NCBI GenBank assembly: GCA_015658775.1
Contig: DQOF01000172.1
Location: 1-33,631 of the forward strand
Reading direction: 5' to 3'
DNA: 33,631 bases
Source: Acidimicrobiia bacterium
GTDB lineage: Bacteria; Actinomycetota; Acidimicrobiia; Acidimicrobiales; MedAcidi-G1
The notes beneath the pieces are model-generated. The model saw only the letters and a program-made list of their open reading frames with translations, had not been told where the DNA came from and ran no database searches. Position numbers and translations under genes: made by a program. This document shows positions 25,971 through 33,631 of the stretch, in pieces. Numbering within the stretch: position 1 is the first letter of the stretch; every line of letters starts with the position of its first letter.

Positions 25971-26582
25971 CTATCTGAGCGGGAGCGTCTTCCTGATCAT
26001 CCGGCCGAGCGCCAGGCCGATTCCAGCACCCACGAGCACGTCGCTGGCGTGGTGGATGCGCACGTGGATGCGTGAGGCCGCCACGACGCCGGCCAGCCCG
26101 TACCAGAGGGGCTTCACCCTAGAGCGCTCGGCCAGCAGGGTCGCTGCCATGAATGCCGCCGAGGCGTGTCCCGACGGAAAGCTGCTGGTCAGGGGCTGGC
26201 GAAGGTTGTGCGGCCGGTCGTCCTCGTGGAGCGGCCGTTCCCAGTTGAACAGGGACTTGACGGCGCCGTTGACGAGTGCCGACTCGGCGGCGAGGGCGAG
26301 CGCCAGGCGGGCAGCCTCGCGGTGGCCGCGGCGCGTGGTGAGCCCCCGGGCCATGCCCGCCATGTGCCAGATCAGGCTGAAGTCGCCCAGCTCGCTCGCC
26401 GTGTAGAAGATCCGGTCGATGGTGGGGTTGCCCCGCAGGGGCTCCCAGACCCGGTCGACGGCATTGTCGAGCGCTGCCCCGAGCGGTCCGAGGGGATGTA
26501 CCGGTTCGACAGCACCTGGATCCGGTTCATCGTCCACGGAGGTGAGATGGACTCGCGGGGTCGACTCGGGAGCGGTGGGCAC
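25971..26582 (-). CDS. PAP2-family phosphatase
   Basis: KSLFNWERP...LTSSFPSGHASAAFMAATLL...SRIHVRIHHASDVLVGAGIG: PAP2 motifs (KxxxxxxRP, PSGH, SRxxxxxHxxxD). Confidence 0.93.
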   Translation of the reverse strand: MPTAPESTPRVHLTSVDDEPDPGAVEPVHPLGPLGAALDNAVDRVWEPLRGNPTIDRIFYTASELGDFSLIWHMAGMARGLTTRRGHREAARLALALAAESALVNGAVKSLFNWERPLHEDDRPHNLRQPLTSSFPSGHASAAFMAATLLAERSRVKPLWYGLAGVVAASRIHVRIHHASDVLVGAGIGLALGRMIRKTLPLR

Positions 26583-26591
26583 GGTTCCAGC

Positions 26592-27815
26592 CTATTGGCA
26601 TGTTGGTGGGACGATCTGCCGGTGGTATGCGCCCGGTCGGCCCAGAGCACCGGGCCTCCAGCGGCGGGGTGTCGCGACGAGTGCCCTGGGGTAGTCCTCG
26701 AACAGCCAGCGGGCGAAGTTGCGCCTCGTCCAACCGGTCAGCCCGGCCAGGGCCAGGGTGGTCCCGGCAGCCGGTGGGTATGCCATGACGCGCTGCAGCA
26801 ACGCCGACATGCGGTGGTCTGCCACCAGCTCCCTCCGGACCGCCCGCCGGTAGCGCGAGCCGATCACCTCGGGCGTTCCACCCGTCAGGATCGATTCGGC
26901 GGCCAGGGCGCCGGTGAGCAGGGCCTGGCCGATGCCCTCGCCGGTCAGCGCATCGGTGGCGGAGGCGGCATCGCCGGTGAACAGCACGGGGCCGTGGTCC
27001 AGCACCGATCGGTTGACGCGTGCCGGGATGGGCCAGGCGGCGTGGCGCCCCTCCGCAACGGCGTCATCGCCGAGAACGCCGCGGATTCCGGGGCGGTCCA
27101 GCAGCTCGATCCAGATGCGGCCGGTGTCGCCGATGGCAATCCGGCCGCCGCGCAGCACGCCGAAGCCCACGTTCGCCCGGCGGCCCGGCAGCGGGAAGCT
27201 CCACACGTAGCCGGGAAGCAGGTCGGCCTCGAACCAGACGTGGAGATCGGCTGCCGCCGGGCCAACGTCGGCCACGTACTGGCGAAATGCGTGCCACTCC
27301 CCCCGGTAGCCGTCCTCGGCAAGGCCGAGGGCCCTGCGTGTCGGTGACCACATGCCGTCGGCGGCGACCACCGCTGCCGCCTCGACGGTGCCGATTCCGT
27401 CGACGTCGAGGGACGCCACCCCGTCGGCTACCCGTATTCCCGTCAGGCCGCAACCGGTGCGGACGTCGGCACCGGCACCGCGGGCCAGGTCCAGCAGCGC
27501 GGCGTCGAACTCCGCCCTCGGGACGATCGCCGCGTACTGACCGGATCCCTCCGGCAGGGGGAAGCGCCTCGACCTCCCCGACGGCGGGTGCAGGACGACG
27601 TCGTCGACCGCCTGCCAGTTGGCGAGCCGTGCGTGGTCCAGGCCCAGCTGCTCGCAGAGTCGCAGGGCCAGGGCCGTGAGGCCGTCGCCGCAGCACTTGT
27701 CCCGGGGGAAGGTCGCCCTGTCGACCACCAGCACCGATCGGCCCGAGCGGGCGGCGACGATGGCGGCGGCCGACCCGGCCGGCCCTGCGCCGACCACGAC
27801 CACGTCGACCCTCAT
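26592..27815 (-). CDS. Geranylgeranyl reductase-family FAD-dependent oxidoreductase
   Basis: [51 protein letters not shown]...LFTGDAASATDALTGEGIGQAL; start overlaps the nucS stop (TGATG). Confidence 0.92.
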   Translation of the reverse strand: MRVDVVVVGAGPAGSAAAIVAARSGRSVLVVDRATFPRDKCCGDGLTALALRLCEQLGLDHARLANWQAVDDVVLHPPSGRSRRFPLPEGSGQYAAIVPRAEFDAALLDLARGAGADVRTGCGLTGIRVADGVASLDVDGIGTVEAAAVVAADGMWSPTRRALGLAEDGYRGEWHAFRQYVADVGPAAADLHVWFEADLLPGYVWSFPLPGRRANVGFGVLRGGRIAIGDTGRIWIELLDRPGIRGVLGDDAVAEGRHAAWPIPARVNRSVLDHGPVLFTGDAASATDALTGEGIGQALLTGALAAESILTGGTPEVIGSRYRRAVRRELVADHRMSALLQRVMAYPPAAGTTLALAGLTGWTRRNFARWLFEDYPRALVATPRRWRPGALGRPGAYHRQIVPPTCQ

Positions 27816-28474
27816 CAGAACAACCTCGGCACGTCGGGCTCGATGCCGCGCAGGTCGTCGTAGTCGACCTCCACCCAGCCGATTCCGCGGTCCTCGGCGA
27901 GAACCCGTGCCTGAGGCCTGACCTCCTGGGCGACGAACACGCCCCGCACGGGTCGCAGCAGGGGATCGCGGTTCAGGAAGTCCAGGTACCTGGTGAGTTG
28001 CTCCACGCCGTCGATCTCGCCGCGGCGCTTGATCTCGATGGCGACGGCTCCGCCGCCCGCGTCGCGGCACAGCAGGTCGACGGGGCCGACGGCGGTCGGG
28101 TACTCGCGTCGCACGAGTGTGAGGCCGTCGCCGATGGGCGACGGGTCGGCGGCCAGGAGCTCCTGGATGTGGGCCTCGACGCCGTCCTTCTGGAGGCCGG
28201 GGTCCTCGCCGAGCGGGTGGTCAGTGTCGCTCAGGACCTCGTGGATCGTGATGGTCAGGGTCTCGCCCTTCGGGCCGGTCACCGTCCAGACGCCGTCCTC
28301 CTCGACGAGGGTGTTGGGGGAATTCATCCAGTTGAGTGGCTTGTACGCACCTCCGTCGGCGTGGATGGCCACGCAGCCGTCGGCCTTGACCATGAGCAGC
28401 CGGGTGGCCTCGGGGAGGTGGGCGGTGAGCCGGCCGACGTAGTCGACGGTGCAGCGGGCGATGACCAGGCGCAC
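27815..28474 (-). CDS. nucS: Mismatch-specific endonuclease NucS/EndoMS
   Basis: [56 protein letters not shown]...[48 protein letters not shown]: canonical NucS N-terminal and RecB-like nuclease motifs. Confidence 0.97.
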   Translation of the reverse strand: MRLVIARCTVDYVGRLTAHLPEATRLLMVKADGCVAIHADGGAYKPLNWMNSPNTLVEEDGVWTVTGPKGETLTITIHEVLSDTDHPLGEDPGLQKDGVEAHIQELLAADPSPIGDGLTLVRREYPTAVGPVDLLCRDAGGGAVAIEIKRRGEIDGVEQLTRYLDFLNRDPLLRPVRGVFVAQEVRPQARVLAEDRGIGWVEVDYDDLRGIEPDVPRLF

Positions 28475-28480
28475 GGGAGA

Positions 28481-29260
28481 TCAGGAGTGGTGGCCGGGAC
28501 GGGAAAGCGTGGACAGCACGACGTCGGCCAGCTCGGCCCGGCAGATCACCAGGTCGGGGAGGTACGGGTCGGCGTGGTTGTAGGTGAGCGGCGAGCCGTC
28601 GATCCGGGAGACGTGCAGGCCGGCCGCCGCCGCGACAGCCGCCGGGGCGCAGTTGTCCCACTCGTACTGTCCGCCCGAATGGACGTACACGTCCGCTTCG
28701 CCGCGCACCACCGCCATTGCCTTGGCCCCGGCGGAACCCATCTCGACGAGCACGCCGTCGAGGGCGCCTGCGACGGCCAGGGCCTCGGCCGGCGGTCGGG
28801 TGCGGCTCACGACCACACGCGGGGCCGGGGGAACGGGCGGGAGGGAGGAGGCATCGGGCGGGTCGGGCGTGGACAGCGTCAGGTCCAGCCCTGGCAGGGC
28901 CACCGCTCCGGCGGTCGGCAGGCCGTGCTCGGCGAGTGCCACGTGGACGGCCCAGTCGGTGCGCTGCGGTTCGCCGAACTCACGGGTGCCGTCCAGGGGG
29001 TCGATGATCCAGGTCCTCCCGGCCGTGGCCCGATCCGGGTGGACGTCGTGGCCCGAGCCCTCCTCGGAGAGCACGGCGTCGTCGGGGCGGGCAGCGGCCA
29101 GGGCGTCCATGAGGAAGGCGTGGGCGAGGCGGTCGCCTTCGTCCTTCAGGACCGCCGCCGGAGCACCGTCTGCGGCCAACCGGCCACGGACCTCCAGCAG
29201 CAGGGCGCCGGCTCCCGTGGCCAGGTCGGCCGCCAGCACGTGGTCATCCTGCGTGGCCAT
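28481..29260 (-). CDS. cysQ: 3'(2'),5'-bisphosphate nucleotidase (inositol monophosphatase superfamily)
   Basis: AVLSEEGSG...TWIIDPLDGTREFGEPQRTDWAVHVAL...GSAGAKAMAVVRGEADVYVHSGGQYEWDNCAPAAVAAAAGLHVS; adjacent to cysDNC. Start taken at MATQDDHV. Confidence 0.9.
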   Translation of the reverse strand: MATQDDHVLAADLATGAGALLLEVRGRLAADGAPAAVLKDEGDRLAHAFLMDALAAARPDDAVLSEEGSGHDVHPDRATAGRTWIIDPLDGTREFGEPQRTDWAVHVALAEHGLPTAGAVALPGLDLTLSTPDPPDASSLPPVPPAPRVVVSRTRPPAEALAVAGALDGVLVEMGSAGAKAMAVVRGEADVYVHSGGQYEWDNCAPAAVAAAAGLHVSRIDGSPLTYNHADPYLPDLVICRAELADVVLSTLSRPGHHS

Positions 29261-29352
29261 TTCGGCTGTGGTGCTCCCCGGGATCGGCAATACGCTGCGC
29301 AGTCGAGTATCGCCCGTCCGGAGGGCGTCCCGTCGCTGCACAGTGGAGCACG

Positions 29353-30267
29353 ATGACCGCCACCAACTACGAGCTCAGTCACCTCAGCCACATCGAGGCC
29401 GAGTCGATCCACATCTTCCGCGAGGTGGCCGCCGAGTTCGAGCGCCCCTGTCTCCTGTTCTCGGGCGGCAAGGACTCCATCGTCATGCTGCGCCTGGCCG
29501 AGAAGGCGTTCCATCCGGCCCGGATGCCGTTCCCGGTCATGCACATAGACACGGGCCACAACTTCCCCGAGGTGCTCGAGTTCCGCGACCGCCACCTGGC
29601 CGAGGTGGGTGCCCGCCTGGTGGTGGCATCGGTGCAGAAGTCGATCGACGACGGACGCGTGGTCGAGGAACGCGGCCCCCGTGCCAGCCGCAACCGGCTC
29701 CAGACAACCACCCTGCTGGACGCCATCGAGGAGCACCGCTTCGACGCCCTGTTCGGCGGTGCCCGCCGTGACGAGGAGAAGGCCCGGGCCAAGGAGCGCG
29801 TGTACTCGTTCCGTGACGAGTTCGGGCAGTGGGACCCCAAGAGCCAGCGGCCCGAGATCTGGAGCCTCTACAACGGCCGGATCCGCCAGGGCGAGCACAT
29901 AAGGGTGTTCCCGATCTCCAACTGGACCGAGCTCGACATCTGGCAGTACATCCGCCGGGAGGGGATAGGGATCCCGGACGTGTACTTCGCGCACGAGCGG
30001 CGTGTGTTCGAGCGGGACGGCATGTGGCTGGCAGAGTGCCCCTATGTCGACCTGCTCGACGGCGAGGAGGTCACGACCCGCCGGGTGCGCTACCGCACCG
30101 TGGGCGACATGAGTTGCACGGGTGCCGTCGACTCCGCCGCCTCGACGATCGACCAGGTCATCGAGGAGGTCTCGGCCACACGCATCACCGAGCGCGGCGC
30201 CACGAGGGCCGACGACCGGGTCTCGGAGGCCGCCATGGAGGACAGGAAGAAGGAGGGGTACTTCTGA
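29353..30267 (+). CDS. cysD: Sulfate adenylyltransferase subunit 2
   Basis: MTATNYELSHLSHIEAESIHIFREVAAEFERPCLLFSGGKDSIVMLRLAEKAFHPARMPFPVMHIDTGHNFPEVLEFRD...: CysD PP-loop ATPase. Confidence 0.97.
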   Translation: MTATNYELSHLSHIEAESIHIFREVAAEFERPCLLFSGGKDSIVMLRLAEKAFHPARMPFPVMHIDTGHNFPEVLEFRDRHLAEVGARLVVASVQKSIDDGRVVEERGPRASRNRLQTTTLLDAIEEHRFDALFGGARRDEEKARAKERVYSFRDEFGQWDPKSQRPEIWSLYNGRIRQGEHIRVFPISNWTELDIWQYIRREGIGIPDVYFAHERRVFERDGMWLAECPYVDLLDGEEVTTRRVRYRTVGDMSCTGAVDSAASTIDQVIEEVSATRITERGATRADDRVSEAAMEDRKKEGYF

Positions 30268-30340
30268 TGGAGCCCACTCTTCCAGGGACTGCCTCTGGCG
30301 AGGCACCCATTGTCGGACCCGAATCGGTGGGTGCCCGCTG

Positions 30341-31597
30341 ATGGAACTCCTCCGTTTCGCCACTGCCGGCAGCGTCGACGACGGCAAGTCCACCCTCATC
30401 GGGCGCCTGCTCTACGACACCAAGTCGATCTTCCAGGACCAGCTCGAGGCCATCGAGCGCACGTCGTTGCAGATGGGCAACGAGTACACCAACCTGGCCC
30501 TGCTCACCGACGGGCTGCGTGCCGAGCGGGAGCAGGGCATCACCATCGACGTGGCCTACCGCTACTTCGCCACGCCGAAGCGGAAGTTCATAATCGCCGA
30601 CACCCCGGGGCACATCCAGTACACCCGCAACATGGTGACCGGCGCATCGACGGCTGACCTGGCCCTCGTGCTGATCGATGCCCGCAACGGCGTGGTCGAG
30701 CAGTCGAGGCGCCACGCCTTCCTGGCGTCGCTGCTGCGCATCCCCCACCTCGTCGTGTGCGTGAACAAGATGGACCTCGTCGACTTCGACCAGGACGCCT
30801 ACGAGGGTGTCAAGGCCGAGTTCCGGGACTTCGCCATGAAGCTGGACGTCGCCGACCTCACCTTCATCCCGGTCTCGGCGCTGCGCGGCGACAACATCGT
30901 CGAGCGCTCGTTGAACACGCCCTGGTACGAGGGCACGTCGCTGCTGCACCACCTCGAGGAGGTGCACATCGCCAGCGACCGCAACCTCATCGACGCCCGG
31001 TTCCCCGTCCAGTACGTGATCCGACCGCAGTCGGACGACCACCACGACTACCGGGGCTATGCGGGCACCGTGGCCGGTGGGGTGTTCAAACCGGGCGACG
31101 AGGTGATGGTGCTGCCGAGCGGCTTCACCACGACGATTGCGTCCATCGACACGTTCGACGGCCCGGTGGACGAGGCCTTCCCGCCGATGTCGGTCACCAT
31201 CCGGCTTACCGACGACCTCGACGTGTCGCGTGGCGACATGATCTGCCGCCCGCACAACCAGCCGACCGCCGGCCAGGACATCGAGGCCATGGTCTGCTGG
31301 ATGTCCGAGTCGACGTCGCTGGCGCCCCGGATGAAGCTGGCGGTCAAGCACACCACCCGTTCGGCGAGGGTCATGGTCACGGACCTGCAGTACCGGATCG
31401 ACGTCAACACGCTCCACCGTGACGACTCGGCCACCTCTCTCGGCCTGAACGAGATCGGCCGGGTCTCGCTGCGGTGCACCCACCCGCTGTTCTTCGACGA
31501 GTACCGGCGCAACCGGACGACGGGCAGCATCGTGCTGGTCGACGAGGTCACCAACGCCACGGTCGCCGCCGGGATGATCCTGGGTGGCGTGCGCTGA
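30341..31597 (+). CDS. cysN: Sulfate adenylyltransferase subunit 1 (GTPase), CysC not fused
   Basis: MELLRFATAGSVDDGKSTLIGRLLYDTKSIFQDQLEAIE...EQGITIDVAYRYFATPKRKFIIADTPGHIQYTRNMVTGASTADLALVLIDARNGV...NKMDLVDF. Confidence 0.97.
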   Translation: MELLRFATAGSVDDGKSTLIGRLLYDTKSIFQDQLEAIERTSLQMGNEYTNLALLTDGLRAEREQGITIDVAYRYFATPKRKFIIADTPGHIQYTRNMVTGASTADLALVLIDARNGVVEQSRRHAFLASLLRIPHLVVCVNKMDLVDFDQDAYEGVKAEFRDFAMKLDVADLTFIPVSALRGDNIVERSLNTPWYEGTSLLHHLEEVHIASDRNLIDARFPVQYVIRPQSDDHHDYRGYAGTVAGGVFKPGDEVMVLPSGFTTTIASIDTFDGPVDEAFPPMSVTIRLTDDLDVSRGDMICRPHNQPTAGQDIEAMVCWMSESTSLAPRMKLAVKHTTRSARVMVTDLQYRIDVNTLHRDDSATSLGLNEIGRVSLRCTHPLFFDEYRRNRTTGSIVLVDEVTNATVAAGMILGGVR

Positions 31598-31598
31598 C

Positions 31599-32192
31599 AT
31601 GACCGGTCGCAGCCCCGACGTGGTCTGGCAGCCCGGCCTGCTGGACCGTGACGAGCGCTGGGCGTCAACGGGGCAGCGGGGAGCGACGGTCTGGTTCACC
31701 GGGTTCTCCGGCTCGGGCAAGTCGACGGTGGCGGCGGCGTGTGAGCGCCTGCTGGTCGCGTCCGGCCGCACCGCCTACCTGCTCGACGGCGACAACCTGA
31801 GGCACGGCCTCAGTGGCGACCTGGGGTTCTCCGACGACGACCGCGCCGAGAACATGCGCCGTGTCGCCGAGGTCGCCCGGCTGTTCGCCGACTCGGGCAC
31901 GGTCGCCCTGGTTGCGCTAATAAGCCCGTACCGGGTCGGCCGTGAACGCGCCCGGGCGCTGCACGAGGCGGCCGGCGTGCCGTTCTACGAGGTGTTCGTG
32001 GACACCCCCCTGGACGTCTGTGAGGGGCGCGACCCCAAGGGCCTCTACGCCATGGCGCGGGCCGGCGAGATCGCCGACTTCACCGGTGTCGACGGTCCCT
32101 ACGAGCCGCCCGAGGCGCCCGACCTGGTGTTGACCCCCGACGACGGTCCCGCCATGGCCGCGGCCATCAGGGTGCTCGACCTGCTGCGCTGA
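31599..32192 (+). CDS. cysC: Adenylylsulfate kinase
   Basis: GATVWFTGFSGSGKSTVAAACERLLVASGRTAYLLDGDNLRHGLSGDLGFSDDDRAENMRRVAEVARLFADSGTVALVALISPYR: APS kinase. Confidence 0.97.
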   Translation: MTGRSPDVVWQPGLLDRDERWASTGQRGATVWFTGFSGSGKSTVAAACERLLVASGRTAYLLDGDNLRHGLSGDLGFSDDDRAENMRRVAEVARLFADSGTVALVALISPYRVGRERARALHEAAGVPFYEVFVDTPLDVCEGRDPKGLYAMARAGEIADFTGVDGPYEPPEAPDLVLTPDDGPAMAAAIRVLDLLR

Positions 32193-32256
32193 GCCACCGG
32201 GGTCGTCTACCGGCGACGCTCGTGATGGCTGTGGCCTCAGTTGGCAGGGGTCGACT

Positions 32257-32760
32257 TCATCGGTCCATTGGCCTCCGCCGCACCGTCTCATGCGACTGGG
32301 GCTCTCGGGGTGGCAGGCCGAGCCGCACCGTCCAGCCGCCGTCGGATCCCCGTTCGAGCACCTGGCCGCCTTCGTGCACGTCGTGGCGGCGGCGGCAGAG
32401 CAGGGCCAGGTTGTCCAGGTCGGTGGGGCCGTCGTCGCGGAGCCATTCGTCGAGGTGGTGGCTTAGCACCAACCCGGGGGCCGGTCGCATCCGGTCCACA
32501 CGCTTCCGCCGTCACGAACGACCTGTGCCCGCTGTTGGGCGGGGTTGATGCGGTAACGACGCCTACCCACGTCAAGTGGTTGGGAGGCACCGCCCAGGAC
32601 CATCGGGATGATGGCGGCGTCGCGGGCCGGGCGTCGCGCAGTGACGGGCGCCAGGTCGCCGACGTCGGGGATCTCGCATCGGGGCAGGCGCCCGTCGGCG
32701 ACGCCGTCCCCAAGCCCGACTCCACATCATCGAAGGCGAACTCGAGGAGGTGAACCCGAA
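32257..32760 (-). pseudogene. DUF222/HNH endonuclease (13E12-like) remnant, frameshifted
   Basis: Reverse strand reads ...GVADGRLPRCEIPDVGDLAPVTARRPARDAAIIPMVLGGASQPLDVGRRRYRINPAQQRAQVVRDGGSVWTGCDRPPGWC*, then in another frame SHHLDEWLRDDGPTDLDNLALLCRRRHDVHEGGQVLERGSDGGWTV. The HNH motif is split by a stop/frameshift near 32464. Confidence 0.8.
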
Positions 32761-32964
32761 AGAACTCACCGACACAGCCTGATAGAACAACAACGAGGCA
32801 GACGCGGCGACCACACCGCTACACCACCTCAAGGGAGCATGACCGGCTCGGTTTGGAGTATGCGAAGGACCCCTGTCCGGGCAGACTCGAACCAGCCATA
32901 CTCCATCTGGCAGACTCTGTCACGTTCTAGGAAACAGGTCCCATGTAGGGGGTTCGTAGTGCCG

Positions 32965-33631
32965 ATGGTGGAGTTGGATACCGGTATCGAGATGTACTAC
33001 GAGGTGGAGGGCTCCGGAGATCCGCTGTTGCTAATCATGGGTACAGGAGCAGACCATTCAACATGGTCTGCTCAGGTCGAGTGCTATCGGGACCACTTCA
33101 CGGTGATCACCTTCGACAATCGTGGAACTGGCCAGTCAACCCATTTGCCCGATCCGACCTCCTACAGCATGCGGGTACTGGCCGACGATGCTGCATCGCT
33201 CCTGAACCTGATTGGCGTCGACTCTGCTCATGTCGCAGGCGTGTCTCTCGGCAGCGCCACCGCGCAGGAACTGGCTATCAACCACCCAGAGCGAGTCCGG
33301 ACCCTTCAGTTGCACAATACCTGGGGCCGGTCGGACGAATGGTTCCGGAGGATGATCGATTCGATGGCCTTCATGGTCGAACACGACGATATGGAGGCGT
33401 ACATTCGCTGTGCGCTTCTCTGGGTGTCGAGTCCGGCGTTCCTGAGCGAGAGACCGGGTGACGCAGCCGCGTTTGAACGTGGATTCATCCTCGAGAATCC
33501 CCACCCTCCGTCGAAGGAGGGACTACTGGGTCATTTTCATGCCGACAAGGTCCACGATTCGCTCGACCGACTCGTGGAGATCAAGGTGCCTGTCGTGGTT
33601 ACATCCGGCGAGTTGGACTGGCAGGTGCCAA
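32965..33631 (+). CDS. Alpha/beta hydrolase, 3' end truncated by the window
   Basis: MVELDTGIEMYYEVEGSGDPLLLIMGTGADHSTWSAQVECYRDHFTVITFDNRGTGQSTHLPDPTSYSMRVLADDAASLLNLIGVDSAHVAGVSLGSATAQELAINHPERV..., open to the window end: alpha/beta-hydrolase fold with GxSxG. Confidence 0.88.
   Translation, partial: MVELDTGIEMYYEVEGSGDPLLLIMGTGADHSTWSAQVECYRDHFTVITFDNRGTGQSTHLPDPTSYSMRVLADDAASLLNLIGVDSAHVAGVSLGSATAQELAINHPERVRTLQLHNTWGRSDEWFRRMIDSMAFMVEHDDMEAYIRCALLWVSSPAFLSERPGDAAAFERGFILENPHPPSKEGLLGHFHADKVHDSLDRLVEIKVPVVVTSGELDWQVP

Noticed and set aside
32881-32910. Possible tRNA 3' end or attachment-site remnant (reverse strand GGTTCGAGTCTGCC)
   Set aside because: The T-loop-like string lacks a good T-stem, and no acceptor or anticodon arm could be drawn.
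1-33631. CRISPR arrays, toxin-antitoxin, phage, restriction or other defence systems
   Set aside because: No regularly spaced repeats, cas genes, integrases, transposases or recognisable defence domains were found. The only nuclease-like mobile-type gene is the degraded HNH copy.

Overview
High-GC actinobacterial chromosome segment, probably Acidimicrobiia-like: it carries mycothiol-type Mca, an F420-type LLM oxidoreductase, NucS and a mycobacterial-type SOS box. No rRNA, tRNA, CRISPR array or intact mobile element was recognised. From left to right: (1) The N-terminus of a UbiD-like decarboxylase at the left edge, a cytosine-deaminase-like amidohydrolase, divergent UbiX, a creatininase-family hydrolase, a YkoF/UPF0045-like thiamine-binding-type protein, a complete BMP-type ABC importer, and two overlapping fold-type-II PLP enzymes. 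Together these look like an uncharacterised N-heterocycle uptake and degradation locus. (2) A secreted Thr-rich protein with a peptidoglycan-binding-like region, then dnaE2 directly under a perfect TCGAAC-N4-GTTCGA LexA/SOS box. (3) A two-repeat MgtE/SLC41-like transporter followed by a two-repeat PhoU/RCK_C protein. (4) SPFH + NfeD, Mca + SCP2-like protein, ChbG-like deacetylase, SNase lipoprotein, LLM oxidoreductase, YczE-like membrane protein, RimK-like ATP-grasp and a Mug-like glycosylase. (5) A cysQ-nucS-GGR-PAP2 gene string divergent from cysD-cysN-cysC. (6) A frameshifted DUF222/HNH pseudogene and a truncated alpha/beta hydrolase at the right edge. Strongest leads: the UbiX/UbiD-centred catabolic locus, a 14-bp tandem repeat array between the PLP operon and the secreted-protein gene, the dnaE2 SOS operator abutting the start codon, and the paired internal duplications in the MgtE/PhoU-RCK genes. 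All assignments come from reading the sequence; no database search was run.
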